Shown here: positions 8,693-17,793 of the stretch, one piece after another
Position numbering within the stretch: position 1 is the stretch's first letter
Layout of the letters: each line of letters starts with the position of its first letter
Assembly: GCF_011378905.1 (NCBI RefSeq)
Contig: NZ_WTPY01000011.1
Span: 29,255-93,254, forward strand
Direction of reading: 5' to 3'
Length of the DNA: 64,000 bases
Source of the DNA: Paraglaciecola sp. 20A4
GTDB taxonomy: Bacteria; Pseudomonadota; Gammaproteobacteria; Enterobacterales; Alteromonadaceae
Translations under genes and position numbers: made by a program
Notes under the pieces: model-generated
Database searches by the model: none
The model's input: only the letters and a program-made list of their open reading frames with translations
Told to the model about the DNA's origin: nothing

Positions 8693-9514
8693 ATGAGCAT
8701 TGAGCGCATAGAAGTGTCGAATCGAGAATATTCACCTGATAGAACCAAGTTTATTACAGTACATTCAAGTCATCTCGATGGGCGGCATGACGTCACCATT
8801 TATAATGCTTATACACCCAAAACCGATATACCTGTGGTTATTTTTTTACACGGTGTATACGGTAATCATTGGGTTTGGATGAATCTAGGCGGAGTCCACG
8901 AGGTATACAATGCACTTAGAGCAAAAGGACTTGAAGAATTTTTACTGGTAATGCCATCTGACGGCGGTCTTAAAGATGGATCAGCCTATTTACCTCTTGG
9001 TGATAAACATGATTACGACCAGTGGATCATGGACGACGTTATTCAGGCTGTTAAACAAGTTCAAGGACCAGCCGTGACAGATAAGAGTCGCTGGTATATC
9101 AGTGGATTGTCTATGGGTGGTTATGGTGCATTGCGTTTAGGTGCAAAATACGCCTCTCGTTTTAGTGGTATTTCAGGCCATTCGTCTATTACCAAAATAG
9201 AAGACATGACACATTTCGTCGATACACCGCTATCCTTTTATGACTGCTCGTCTGAAAATGAGTCAGACTTAATATATTGGTTTGTTAAAAATGCGGATAC
9301 CCTCCCGCCCGTGCGATTCGATTGTGGGACTGAGGATCAATTACTCGAATCAAACCAGTGGCTAACACATCAATTAGCTACTGTAGGCATATCTCATGAA
9401 TATCATGAGTATGCAGGCGGTCATCAATGGTCTTACTGGCATAAGAATGTTGCACAGAGCTTGATGTGGTTTTCTGACATTGAAAAACGCTATTCTACTG
9501 CCATCCCGGTATAA
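8693..9514 (+). CDS. Serine esterase, alpha/beta-hydrolase (esterase D-like)
   Basis: A 273-residue cytoplasmic alpha/beta hydrolase. The nucleophile elbow GLSMGGYGAL gives Ser140; the likely acid is Asp215 (GTEDQL) and the base His244 (AGGHQWSYW). The oxyanion region is FLHGVYGNHWVW. S-formylglutathione hydrolases share this fold, and the gene directly follows a class III-like alcohol dehydrogenase, so hydrolysis of S-formylglutathione after formaldehyde oxidation is a reasonable guess. A carbohydrate esterase role is also possible. The ribosome-binding site ggagc precedes the ATG. No signal peptide is seen. Confidence 0.8.
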   Translation: MSIERIEVSNREYSPDRTKFITVHSSHLDGRHDVTIYNAYTPKTDIPVVIFLHGVYGNHWVWMNLGGVHEVYNALRAKGLEEFLLVMPSDGGLKDGSAYLPLGDKHDYDQWIMDDVIQAVKQVQGPAVTDKSRWYISGLSMGGYGALRLGAKYASRFSGISGHSSITKIEDMTHFVDTPLSFYDCSSENESDLIYWFVKNADTLPPVRFDCGTEDQLLESNQWLTHQLATVGISHEYHEYAGGHQWSYWHKNVAQSLMWFSDIEKRYSTAIPV

Positions 9515-9566
9515 GTCTTTCGATTCGTTAATTGTGCTAACCTGCAGCTAGCGTGGCTCAATTAAC

Positions 9567-9590
9567 AGCCTATTTTTTACCTTATAGGCT
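9567..9590. terminator. Hairpin between convergent esterase and signal peptidase genes
   Basis: AGCCTAT (9567-9573) and ATAGGCT (9584-9590) form a 7-base stem around a T-rich loop, overlapping the stop codon of the minus-strand signal peptidase gene. It may end transcription from one or both sides. The stem is short, so support is modest. Confidence 0.45.
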
Positions 9591-10239
9591 ATAGGGTATG
9601 TAAGAAACGCTCAGACCGCGGTAGATAATAATTATCGTAATTTAGCGACACGACAACCTGCTGAGCACGGCCAATTATTTCATGGCGCGGTACGAGGCCA
9701 ATCACGCGAGAATCAGCACTATTATCACGGTTGTCCCCCATTGCGAGATAATAACCGGCCGGTACGCTTACGGTCGTAAAGCTCGATAACGCTGAACCGC
9801 CATTGGCAATGCGAATACGGTGTTGCACACCCAATAAATCTTCGATTTTATCACTAAAACGGCCATTGTTTTTATCGTCAATATATTCCAGCCGCTGGTC
9901 GTTTATGTACAGTGTATTGTCAATCATCGCGATCGTGTCGCCCGGCACACCTACCACACGTTTGACTAATCGTTTATCTGATACCTCAGAGTCAAAAATA
10001 ATAATATCACCACGCAGTGGGTCAGCTAATTTATACAAAGAGTGATGGCTAAAAGGCATTTGAACATCGTAGGCCACCTTATTGACTAAGATGCGATCAC
10101 CTTCAACAATAGTCGGCTGCATTGAGCCTGTTGGCACTTCGTTCCAATCTGCCACTGCGCTTCTAAACACACACATCAATAAGATGAATAAAATAAATGA
10201 TTTGTTTTCTGAATATAGGGTTTTTAATTTAATCTGCAT
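9589..10239 (-). CDS. lepB: Signal peptidase I
   Basis: A 216-residue type I signal peptidase. A short N-terminal anchor (about residues 14-30) is followed by the catalytic box PTGSMQPTI with nucleophile Ser39. The general-base region KRLVKRVVGVPGD gives Lys93, and the later box is GDNRDNSADSR. It is shorter than E. coli LepB, with a single anchor instead of two, and lies away from lepA, era and rnc. It therefore looks like an extra, accessory signal peptidase rather than the housekeeping copy. It has no obvious operon partner. Confidence 0.9.
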   Translation of the reverse strand: MQIKLKTLYSENKSFILFILLMCVFRSAVADWNEVPTGSMQPTIVEGDRILVNKVAYDVQMPFSHHSLYKLADPLRGDIIIFDSEVSDKRLVKRVVGVPGDTIAMIDNTLYINDQRLEYIDDKNNGRFSDKIEDLLGVQHRIRIANGGSALSSFTTVSVPAGYYLAMGDNRDNSADSRVIGLVPRHEIIGRAQQVVVSLNYDNYYLPRSERFLHTL

Positions 10240-11203
10240 GACTGCACCTTATGGAAAAAAATACACTAAGATAGTTTATACACGCGTAATTATCTTTAAT
10301 TTAAAGTGAGTATTGCTGACAAAAAAGAGAAACACTTTGTTTTATTGTTACTAAGCGTAACGATGTATCCGTTTGCCTAATCTGGAGCCATTATTGGCAA
10401 TCACGGGATTTGGGTTGTTTGACGAACTCAGATCATATATATGATGTTGAATTATAGTCGGGCAATACTCACAAGGTTAACGATATCGTTTATTTACATT
10501 CTAAACGGAGTAACCCCTTTTGCTGTGCGCATACGATTAACACAACGCTGCGTGTTATTTATAAGTGCATTATCACTGCATACGAGCTTGTCCGCGCGAT
10601 CGGATTAAATACGACTACGCGCTGAAAGTGAATGACTCAAAGCACAAATTGCGCAAGTCTGCTAATGGGGATAAATGACCCATGCGGAACCTTAAGCAAT
10701 CTATTTCCACAACCTACCATCAACTAAATAAAGCAATCAGTTCATATCAAGCATAATATGATCAAACAGGTTTAACTCATTTTTATCGACAACTAAGAGC
10801 ACCCAATCGGTAGTAATCGAATTATCCTTAAGCATTAAAATACATCTATCTGGCCATGTAGATTAGTCAACGACAAGACGATACACCCACTGTTTTAGCA
10901 TGAACAATCTGCAGACTGGCAAACATTGATTGCATTAGCAGATAACTGACTTTACCAAGCAAAAAATTTCGATTCTGCGATTGAGTTCAACAAAATAACC
11001 GTGATGACATCCCTAAAACCGTCATGACATCCCTAAAATAGCCGAGCACTACGAATTTATACCAGTGATGATCATGTAACATTTCTATTGACTCGCAAGC
11101 CTTGCGTCCCCATGGTAATTTTTTCACATATTAATAAAAACCACCTTCGCTGCATGATAGGACAATATCAGGCTCGAAGAGCAACCTGACAGGACTACAG
11201 AAT
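10240..11203. other. 964-base gap without a convincing gene
   Basis: No ORF of useful length or clear gene remnant is visible on either strand. It must hold the promoters of the signal peptidase gene (left) and the MDR oxidoreductase (right). The only distinct element is a short tandem duplication at 11004-11038. The gap may be decayed coding DNA, but I could not identify a parent gene. Confidence 0.5.
11004..11038 (+). repeat. Short tandem repeat, 20-base period
   Basis: The 15-base string ATGACATCCCTAAAA occurs twice, at 11004-11018 and 11024-11038, with the near-identical flanks making a 20-base tandem duplication. It lies about 165 bases upstream of the oxidoreductase start. It could be paired regulator half-sites or simple slippage. 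Confidence 0.6.
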
Positions 11204-12325
11204 ATGAACAAATCCAAACAGCTGTTTACCCAAATTTCATCTGATGGTGAGCTAACAATCAAATTAAACGAAGTAGATGTACCAAAACCCAAAGCACATG
11301 AAATTGTTGTTCAAATGGAAGCATCTCCTATCAATCCATCTGATATGTGGCCAATGTTTGGTCCCGCTGATTTATCTAAAGCAAAATTAAGTGACGATAA
11401 AACAACGTTAACCGCGCCTGTGCATAAAGGCATGTTGCCGCGGATTAAATCTCGCTTAGATCAGACACTACCAATTGGTAATGAAGGTGCTGGAGTGGTT
11501 ATCGCTGCGGGTGATAGTGAACAGGCTCAAGCGCTTATTGGCAAAACAGTAGCAGTACTAACGGGCGCCTGCTATAGCCAATATTGCTGTGTTCCAGTAC
11601 AAGCATGTATTGTGCATCATGATGATACAACGGCTCATGCAGCGGCTTCATCCTTTGTGAATCCCCTTACTGCATTAGGCATGGTTGAAACCATGCGGAT
11701 GGAAGGACATACCGCACTGGTTCACACTGCTGCAGCATCTAGCCTAGGCGTGATGTTGAATAAGATATGTATTGAGGAAGGCGTACAATTAGTTAATATC
11801 GTACGCAAGCAAGAACAAGTCGACCAGCTAACAAAGCTAGGCGCAAAATATGTGGTTAATTCTTCTAGTGAAACCTTTAAAAAAGATTTATACCAAGCCA
11901 TTGCGGCTACAGGCGCCACTTTAGCATTTGACGCGATAGGCGGTGGTGAATTAGCCAGCGATATTTTAACGGCAATGGAAGCCGTAGGCAGCAAAGATGC
12001 CACAGGCTTTAACACCTATGGTTCTCTTGATAACAAGCAAGTATATATCTATGGCGGATTGGATTTTGCACCGACCATTCTAAATCGCGCATTTGGTATG
12101 ACTTGGAGTGTCGGCGGATGGTTGTTAATGCGCTTCCTTGGAAAACTAAATGCCTCGAAGATAGCAGAATTGCATAAACGTGTTGCAGATGAAATTAATA
12201 CCACCTTTGCTATCGAATCAACAGAAGAACTCACGTTCGAAGAAGCACTAACGCCCGAAACTATTATCAAATACAATGCTAAAACCACAGGCGGCAAGTA
12301 TATCTTAAACCCTAACAAGGGTTAA
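11204..12325 (+). CDS. MDR-family oxidoreductase (quinone oxidoreductase-like)
   Basis: A 373-residue medium-chain dehydrogenase/reductase without the cysteine pattern of zinc enzymes. The N-terminal GroES-like domain holds NPSDMWPMFGP and GNEGAGVVIAAG. The nucleotide-binding domain holds ALVHTAAASSLGVMLNKIC, where the usual GxGxxG is altered, and LAFDAIGGGELASDIL. Members reduce quinones or enones with NADPH. The gene stands alone and is closed by a strong terminator directly downstream. The substrate is unknown. Confidence 0.8.
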   Translation: MNKSKQLFTQISSDGELTIKLNEVDVPKPKAHEIVVQMEASPINPSDMWPMFGPADLSKAKLSDDKTTLTAPVHKGMLPRIKSRLDQTLPIGNEGAGVVIAAGDSEQAQALIGKTVAVLTGACYSQYCCVPVQACIVHHDDTTAHAAASSFVNPLTALGMVETMRMEGHTALVHTAAASSLGVMLNKICIEEGVQLVNIVRKQEQVDQLTKLGAKYVVNSSSETFKKDLYQAIAATGATLAFDAIGGGELASDILTAMEAVGSKDATGFNTYGSLDNKQVYIYGGLDFAPTILNRAFGMTWSVGGWLLMRFLGKLNASKIAELHKRVADEINTTFAIESTEELTFEEALTPETIIKYNAKTTGGKYILNPNKG

Positions 12326-12341
12326 TTTCGCCATATTACGC

Positions 12342-12380
12342 AAAATAGAAAGGGCCAACTTTGTTGGCCCTTTCTATTTT
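12342..12380 (+). terminator. Rho-independent terminator after MDR gene
   Basis: A perfect 18-base stem (arms 12342-12359 and 12363-12380, core AAAGGGCCAAC) closes on a TTT loop. The arms end in A and T runs on the two sides, so it could work in both directions, ending the MDR gene on the plus strand. Confidence 0.85.
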
Positions 12381-12509
12381 TAGATTACCGTATCAATCAC
12401 AACTATCGATGTTGTCATCATCAAAATAATCTATCAGTAAAATTATGTTTAAACTGATGACATAATCTTTTCAAGTGAACACGATAATATTATTGATCGC
12501 TCTACAATC

Positions 12510-13169
12510 TTAAACCATGTCGATAATTTCACTTTCAGGTAAGCGTGATTTCGGTAGAGAAGCGTTAAAATCAGTCTCTTTTCGATAGCCTAAAGACACG
12601 ATAGCCAGAGCCGTGTAACCTTTTTCACGCAAGCCAAATTCTTCATCAATGGCTTTTGCATCAATTCCTTCCATAGGCACAGCGTCTATTCCCAGCACAG
12701 CGGCACCCAATAATAAAGTGCCCATATTTAGGTAAACTTGCTTTTCCATCCAATGTTGGAAGTCTTTTACGTCATAGTGATGAATATCGGCAAAAACTTT
12801 TCTTCCCATATGTTGACCTTCCCTAAATTGCTTTTCAGCAAAACGGCCATCTTTATCTTCTTTGTCTAATAAATGGTTCAAAAACTCTTCGTTAGCACTT
12901 GTTCTTGCACATACCACAATGACATGAGATGCATCTAACACCTTGGCTTCATTAAAAATAAAAAAACCTTGAGTACCCTTGCTAATGCGTTTTTTACCTT
13001 CATCATTATCGCTGATAACAAAATGCCAAGGCTGCAAATTAACGCTTGATGGACTGAAGCGAAGTAACGCTTTAATTTGGCTAAAATCAGTATCAGAAAT
13101 CTTCTTGGAAGCGTCAAATTCTTTTACTGAGTAACGTGTTTGTACAATATCGATGAGGTTCATTGGCAT
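12510..13169 (-). CDS. NAD(P)H-dependent nitroreductase (NfsB-like)
   Basis: A 219-residue flavin enzyme of the oxygen-insensitive nitroreductase family, close to the 217 residues of NfsB. The FMN-binding start is TRYSVKEFD, followed by RFSPSSVNLQPWHFVI. The C-terminal region GIDAVPMEGID and EKGYTALAIVSLGYR fits the family. It would reduce nitroaromatics or quinones with NAD(P)H. It is divergent from a LysR regulator, probably its controller. Confidence 0.88.
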   Translation of the reverse strand: MPMNLIDIVQTRYSVKEFDASKKISDTDFSQIKALLRFSPSSVNLQPWHFVISDNDEGKKRISKGTQGFFIFNEAKVLDASHVIVVCARTSANEEFLNHLLDKEDKDGRFAEKQFREGQHMGRKVFADIHHYDVKDFQHWMEKQVYLNMGTLLLGAAVLGIDAVPMEGIDAKAIDEEFGLREKGYTALAIVSLGYRKETDFNASLPKSRLPESEIIDMV

Positions 13170-13285
13170 TCCTTATTAATTGGCTTAATTTCATATACGG
13201 TGTCGGGCTGTGCCGTTATTTACCGCGTTCAATGTTGATAATCACATATTATTCAATTTAGTTTTATTGAAAAATAGGGACAGTC

Positions 13286-14260
13286 ATGAAACACTTTCAA
13301 AAACTTATTGAAAGTGGAATTCAACCAATGAAAAACTTACAGGACTTGAGACTATTTTGTGAAATCGCCCGACAAGGCAGTTTATCTGCCTGCGCTAGAA
13401 AAATGGATTTATCACCCGCGGTCGTCAGCGCATCCTTAAAACGCCTTGAAGCGGACGTTGGCGTACTGCTGTTTATACGCTCAACACGAAGTCTTCGTTT
13501 AACCCAAAAAGGTCAACAATTTTTACTACACTGCAAAGACGCACTGGCTATTTTGGACCACGCCACCACTGAAATACATAAGGAAGATCTTGAGCTCAGT
13601 GGTGTGATTCAATTGTCAGCTCCATCAGATTTAGGTCGGAATTTACTGGTACCCTGGCTGGATGAGTTTATGGCGTTGCATCCCAAATTGGCGGTGCGCT
13701 TGCAATTATCTGACTCTCAGGCGGACCTTTACAGTCAGCCGGTAGACTTGGCCCTTCGTTATGGTCAACCTAAAGATTCTGCCCTGATTGCTATACCTAT
13801 TTCTGCTAATAATTTACCGGTATTGTGTGCGTCACCCGCATATATTAACGAATTCGGCATGCCAAAAACGCTAGACGAATTAGCTCAGCACAATTGTCTG
13901 TGTCATGGTCACAATGACACACTTGATACACGGTGGTCATTTTGCAAAGGCGAAAACATTAGCAATATTGATGTGCAAGGGAATCGCCAATGCAAAGATG
14001 GCGACATTACTCGTAGATGGGCAATCGCGGGGAAAGGTATTGCACGTAAATCCCGTTTGGATATTATTATGGATTTAATACATGGTCGATTAATAGAAAT
14101 TAATATCGATGGTTGGCTAGGCCAACCATTTCCATTAAATTTAGTCTGCGCTGAAAGACGACTGTTGAGTCCAACTGTCAACGCATTTAAAAACCATATA
14201 TATCAGAGCGCTAAGGCGTTAACGGATCAACTTGAATCCATAGCACGAATAACCCGCTGA
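13286..14260 (+). CDS. LysR-family transcriptional regulator
   Basis: A 324-residue LysR protein. The N-terminal winged helix (from LQDLRLFCEIARQGSLSACA, then SPAVVSASLKRLE) is followed by the inducer-binding domain (LSAPSDLGRNLLVPWLDEF). Two starts are possible: 13286, with ggga upstream, or Met15 at 13328, which gives the more usual 310 residues. It is divergent from the nitroreductase gene, about 116 bases away, a typical LysR-target layout. The inducer is unknown. Confidence 0.88.
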   Translation: MKHFQKLIESGIQPMKNLQDLRLFCEIARQGSLSACARKMDLSPAVVSASLKRLEADVGVLLFIRSTRSLRLTQKGQQFLLHCKDALAILDHATTEIHKEDLELSGVIQLSAPSDLGRNLLVPWLDEFMALHPKLAVRLQLSDSQADLYSQPVDLALRYGQPKDSALIAIPISANNLPVLCASPAYINEFGMPKTLDELAQHNCLCHGHNDTLDTRWSFCKGENISNIDVQGNRQCKDGDITRRWAIAGKGIARKSRLDIIMDLIHGRLIEINIDGWLGQPFPLNLVCAERRLLSPTVNAFKNHIYQSAKALTDQLESIARITR

Positions 14261-14274
14261 ACTGCGATGAAAAT

Positions 14275-14319
14275 TAGCGGCACGCCTGCTCTTGCAACCC
14301 ACCATTAGCGTGCCGGCTA
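14275..14319. terminator. Hairpin between convergent LysR and response-regulator genes
   Basis: Arms around GGCACGC (14279-14285) and GCGTGCC (14308-14314) extend to a 12-base stem with one bulge (TAGC with GGCTA). It lies between the ends of two convergent genes. No U-tract follows, so it is a moderate candidate for a two-way terminator. Confidence 0.4.
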
Positions 14320-15147
14320 CAATAATAACTCCTTAGTATTAAGACGATAGCCAACCCCCTTAACGGTAAGTATCCATTTCGGCACCTCAGGGTCGTCTTC
14401 GACTTTTTTACGCAGTAAATGCATATATTGATATAGGTCTGACTTATTCGCTCTACGCGTATCTGGCCATAATTTTCCGATTATTCTTTCGGTGCTACAG
14501 ACCTGATCATGTACCTCTGCCAGTAACATAAACAACATAAATTCTTTACCCGTTAACGCCAAATCACGACTGTTATAACAAACAGAACGGCTATTTTTAT
14601 TAACTCGGAATGGCCCAAGTGAAAAACGATCTGGATCGTTCTGGCCTGATTTATTTGTCACTGGTAGATTACCAATTGTATTTTCAGTCGCATGACTTAA
14701 TGCAGCTAAGCCGCGTCTATCAATTGCACATCGACGCTCTTGACTGCGTCTTTCATAAAACATATTAGCTGAGCTAGCGATGAGGTCAGTTAAGTAACGG
14801 TCGAGCTGGGCTATTAAGTCAACATCATTAAAATAGCTAACCCATGATAAACAAGGATCAAAATCTAGATCATTTTGGTCGTAAATAGCGCAAACCGGTA
14901 CACCGTGCAGAGCATTAACTTGCTGTAGGATTGCGAAATGAGAGCGCATTAATAATGGTGTTAAATTCCGTAAGTCTATAAGTACCACTCGACAAATGGG
15001 TTGCACGCTATTGACGGTCAAGGGATTGTTCACCGGTAAGGAATAAAAATAAAAACCGTTCGCTACACTAAAGCCAGTGAGTAAACCAACGAGAAAGTTA
15101 TCATTTGAGATCACTAGCATACCCTGCTGTGTTTGTGCATAAGTCAT
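14317..15147 (-). CDS. Atypical response regulator with winged-helix output, next to the SD-repeat locus
   Basis: A 276-residue protein. The C-terminal 100 residues are an OmpR-type DNA-binding winged helix (LTGKEFMLFMLLAE, LYQYMHLLRKKVEDD, ending VKGVGYRLN). The N-terminal 120 residues look like a receiver that has degenerated. Asp58 sits in VVLIDLR, but the acidic pocket is reduced to ISND and the Thr/Lys switch region is replaced. An odd Arg-rich linker (YERRSQERRCAIDRRG) joins them. No kinase gene is adjacent. It is divergent from the SD-repeat gene across a long AT-rich region and probably controls it, perhaps without phosphorylation. Confidence 0.78.
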   Translation of the reverse strand: MTYAQTQQGMLVISNDNFLVGLLTGFSVANGFYFYSLPVNNPLTVNSVQPICRVVLIDLRNLTPLLMRSHFAILQQVNALHGVPVCAIYDQNDLDFDPCLSWVSYFNDVDLIAQLDRYLTDLIASSANMFYERRSQERRCAIDRRGLAALSHATENTIGNLPVTNKSGQNDPDRFSLGPFRVNKNSRSVCYNSRDLALTGKEFMLFMLLAEVHDQVCSTERIIGKLWPDTRRANKSDLYQYMHLLRKKVEDDPEVPKWILTVKGVGYRLNTKELLL

Positions 15148-15814
15148 AATAAGATCCTTTACTAATCATAATCAGACGGACTCCACACACAAAACAGCAA
15201 ATATTTGAAAGAAGAAAACAGAATCCCTTGTAAACACAATTTTCTGATTAATTTACAATTCAAAAATAAATAATCGATAGTCATTATATTCGATAATAAT
15301 CAATATTCACTTAGCAATAAACAAACCAAATATAATAAACCTAATGATTACGGTAACTTAATTAAAACCATCACCAATATCATCCAGCAAAAGACTTATT
15401 ATGTAAAATAAACAGACAGGGTTATTTATTTATAACCTTTTTGCATTTAAGGCAATTAAGGCAATTAATAATACATCGCCCCCGTTAACGGGTAATAAAC
15501 GACTCACGATACAGCTCTCTATTCAGACTGAAACATAAATTATGCAAACTATAAAAATTTTATTTAAATGAGTTTAAAATTACGCAACATTCTATTTTAA
15601 ATATGTAAACAATATTAATAATTTACATTTTTGATGCCAATTTAATTATTTATTGATGGAATTTTGAGTTGTCCATTAACTACAGTTGTTGCGAGTGACT
15701 AGGCTCGCAACGATGCGTCCTTTCACTTGTTATATTTTAATATATTAATGCGTTGCTATTTTCAGGATGATTTTGCTGAATGGTAACAAATCGTTTTTTA
15801 ATGGAGCATAAAAG
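15148..15814. promoter_or_regulatory. Long AT-rich divergent regulatory region upstream of the SD-repeat gene
   Basis: About 670 bases with no ORF, very rich in A and T, between the atypical regulator and the SD-repeat gene. It is a likely site for binding by the regulator and nucleoid proteins. An 8-base inverted repeat, GTTGCGAG/CTCGCAAC (15688-15711), lies about 105 bases before the start codon. No confident -35/-10 pair could be chosen. Confidence 0.5.
15688..15711 (+). promoter_or_regulatory. Inverted repeat upstream of SD-repeat gene
   Basis: GTTGCGAG (15688-15695) and CTCGCAAC (15704-15711) are perfect 8-base arms around an 8-base loop. It is G/C-rich inside AT-rich DNA, so it stands out as an operator or a 5'-leader hairpin. 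Confidence 0.45.
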
Positions 15815-17713
15815 ATGAAAATATTTAATAAAAGTTTATTAGCAGCAAGCATGGCCATCATACTCGGTTCGGCAACCAGCGTATGGGCAAACCCTACGAA
15901 CACCGCAAACGAAGTTGCTGATTCTCAAACAGCGACAGCCAGTGCAGATAGCACAGGAGACTCTTCAGCTGCGGCAAATGAATATTCCACCGCTAAAACC
16001 GACAACAGCACTGACAATTCAAACAACTCGGATAACTCTGACAAATCGGATAACTCAGATAATTCCGATAACAGTGATAAAAGTGATAGCAGCTCAGCAT
16101 CTGGCTCTGAAGTAGCCGCCAATAATGGCAGCATGGCTGCAACTGACAACAGCAATAACTCTGATAATTCAGACAACTCGGACAATTCCGACAATTCTGA
16201 TAACTCAGATAAATCCGACAACAGTGATAAGAGTGACGGCAGCTACGCTTCGTCAACAGATTCAGCGGCTAACAACGGCAGTATGGCCATGTCCGATCGC
16301 TCTGATAACTCAGATAACAGCGACAAGTCTGACAACAGTGATAACTCTGATAACAGTGACAAAAGCGATGGTAGCTCAGCGTCAGCAACCGATACAGCCG
16401 CGAACAATGGCAGTATGGCAATGACTGATCGTTCTGACAATTCTGACAATTCTGATAATTCAGACAACTCGGATAACAGCGATAACTCCGACAGCTCAGA
16501 CAATAGTAATAACTCCGACAACAGCGATAAGAGCGATGGTAGCTATGCGTCAGCAGCCGACTCAGCGGCGAATAATGGCAGTATGGCGATGACTGATCGC
16601 TCAGATAATTCGGATAATAGCGACAAGTCTAACAACTCTGATAATAGCGACAATTCTGATAACTCAGATAGCTCAAGCTCAGACAGCAGTGACAACAGTT
16701 ATGCCGCAGGCACAGAAGCAACCGCTAACAACGGTAGCATGGCGATGTCAGACCGTTCTGACAATTCAGACAGTAGCGATAAATCCGACAACAGTAACAA
16801 TAGCGATAATAGCTATGCGTCTGCATCGGACGCTGCAGCAAATGGTGGCAGTACCGCCAGCTCTGACCGTTCAGATAACAGCATGGCAAGCGCTAGCGCA
16901 ATGGGCTCTGCAGCTGCTAATGGTGCTAGTACTGCCTCAGTAGACAATAGCAATAACAGCGACAACAGCATGGCCAGCGCCAATGCTATGGGTGCAGCGT
17001 CAGCAAATGGGGGCAGCACAGCCAGCACTGACAATAGCGACAACTCTGATAATTCAGACAATAGCGATAATTCAGACAACTCAGATAACTCGGATAACAG
17101 CGATAATAGCTATGCTAACTCATCTATGGGAGGCGCTTCAGCAAACGGCGGTAGTACAGCCAATGTCGATAACTCTGACAATTCTGATAATTCTGACAAC
17201 TCTGACAACAGCGACAATAGTGATAATAGCTACGCTAGTGCAGCCGAAGGTGGCGCATCTGCGAACGGCGGTAGTACTGCAACAGTAGACAACAGTGATA
17301 GCAGCGATAACAGTGATAACAGTGACAATAGTTATGCCAGTGCAGCTGAAGGCGGTGCGTCTGCAAACGGCGGTAGCACAGCCTCTGTCGACAACAGCGA
17401 CAACAGTGATAACAGCGATAACAGCGACAGTAGCTCAGCATGGTCAGAAGGATGGGGAACATCCGCTGCAAATAACGGCGGTGTGGCCACAACAACCTAC
17501 AGTGTCAATGAGTCAAACTTGACTGGCTCTGTTACAGGTAACTATGTTACGTACAGCTTTGATAATCAGTCAACTATCGCCAGCAACAATAATATGTCTG
17601 ATACATTCAACGGAACCGCTGGTATCAACCAAAACGTGCAAAATCTAGGGCACAATGCCTTGGCACAACAGCAAGTATCCTTCCAAGGAAATGTAAATGT
17701 GAACCCACAATAG
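15815..17713 (+). CDS. Secreted Asn-Ser-Asp repeat protein, putative Fap-like fibre/matrix subunit
   Basis: A 632-residue protein with a clear signal peptide (cleavage after SVWA, residue 26). Most of residues 60-550 are runs of NSD and KSD triplets, broken at regular distances by two kinds of short spacer: NNGSMAMTDRSD in the first half and ANGGSTASVDNSD in the second. There is no cysteine and little hydrophobic character. The last 80 residues differ: a beta-rich stretch ends in AGINQNVQNLGHNALAQQQV, like the C-terminal motif of Fap-type amyloid subunits. It starts a run of genes with a C39 peptidase, opposite a FapF-like barrel. A surface fibre or matrix role is inferred. A ggag ribosome site lies 8 bases upstream. 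Confidence 0.75.
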   Translation: MKIFNKSLLAASMAIILGSATSVWANPTNTANEVADSQTATASADSTGDSSAAANEYSTAKTDNSTDNSNNSDNSDKSDNSDNSDNSDKSDSSSASGSEVAANNGSMAATDNSNNSDNSDNSDNSDNSDNSDKSDNSDKSDGSYASSTDSAANNGSMAMSDRSDNSDNSDKSDNSDNSDNSDKSDGSSASATDTAANNGSMAMTDRSDNSDNSDNSDNSDNSDNSDSSDNSNNSDNSDKSDGSYASAADSAANNGSMAMTDRSDNSDNSDKSNNSDNSDNSDNSDSSSSDSSDNSYAAGTEATANNGSMAMSDRSDNSDSSDKSDNSNNSDNSYASASDAAANGGSTASSDRSDNSMASASAMGSAAANGASTASVDNSNNSDNSMASANAMGAASANGGSTASTDNSDNSDNSDNSDNSDNSDNSDNSDNSYANSSMGGASANGGSTANVDNSDNSDNSDNSDNSDNSDNSYASAAEGGASANGGSTATVDNSDSSDNSDNSDNSYASAAEGGASANGGSTASVDNSDNSDNSDNSDSSSAWSEGWGTSAANNGGVATTTYSVNESNLTGSVTGNYVTYSFDNQSTIASNNNMSDTFNGTAGINQNVQNLGHNALAQQQVSFQGNVNVNPQ

Positions 17714-17743
17714 AACCTTTATCGTAGGCTTCATTTTAAGGAA

Positions 17744-17777
17744 AATAAGTTGCTGACGACATCGTCAGCAACTTATT
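17744..17777 (+). terminator. Intercistronic hairpin after the SD-repeat gene
   Basis: A near-perfect palindrome with 16-base arms (17744-17759 and 17762-17777; core AGTTGCTGACGA) sits between the SD-repeat gene and the next gene, just upstream of that gene's aaagga ribosome site. It could end most transcripts after the major subunit, or protect the upstream message, so the downstream genes are made in smaller amounts. Confidence 0.7.
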
Positions 17778-17793
17778 AAAAAGGACACGAGCC

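Noticed and set aside
15990-17440. Periodic short repeats that could suggest a CRISPR array or satellite
   Set aside because: The period follows codons of one open frame, units differ in length and synonymous codons vary; there are no unique spacers.
15925-17522. Many overlapping frames on both strands inside the SD-repeat gene (for example Ser-Glu-Leu runs on the minus strand)
   Set aside because: They are frame shadows of the GAT-AAC-AGC type repeats; none has a signal, ribosome site or independent sense.
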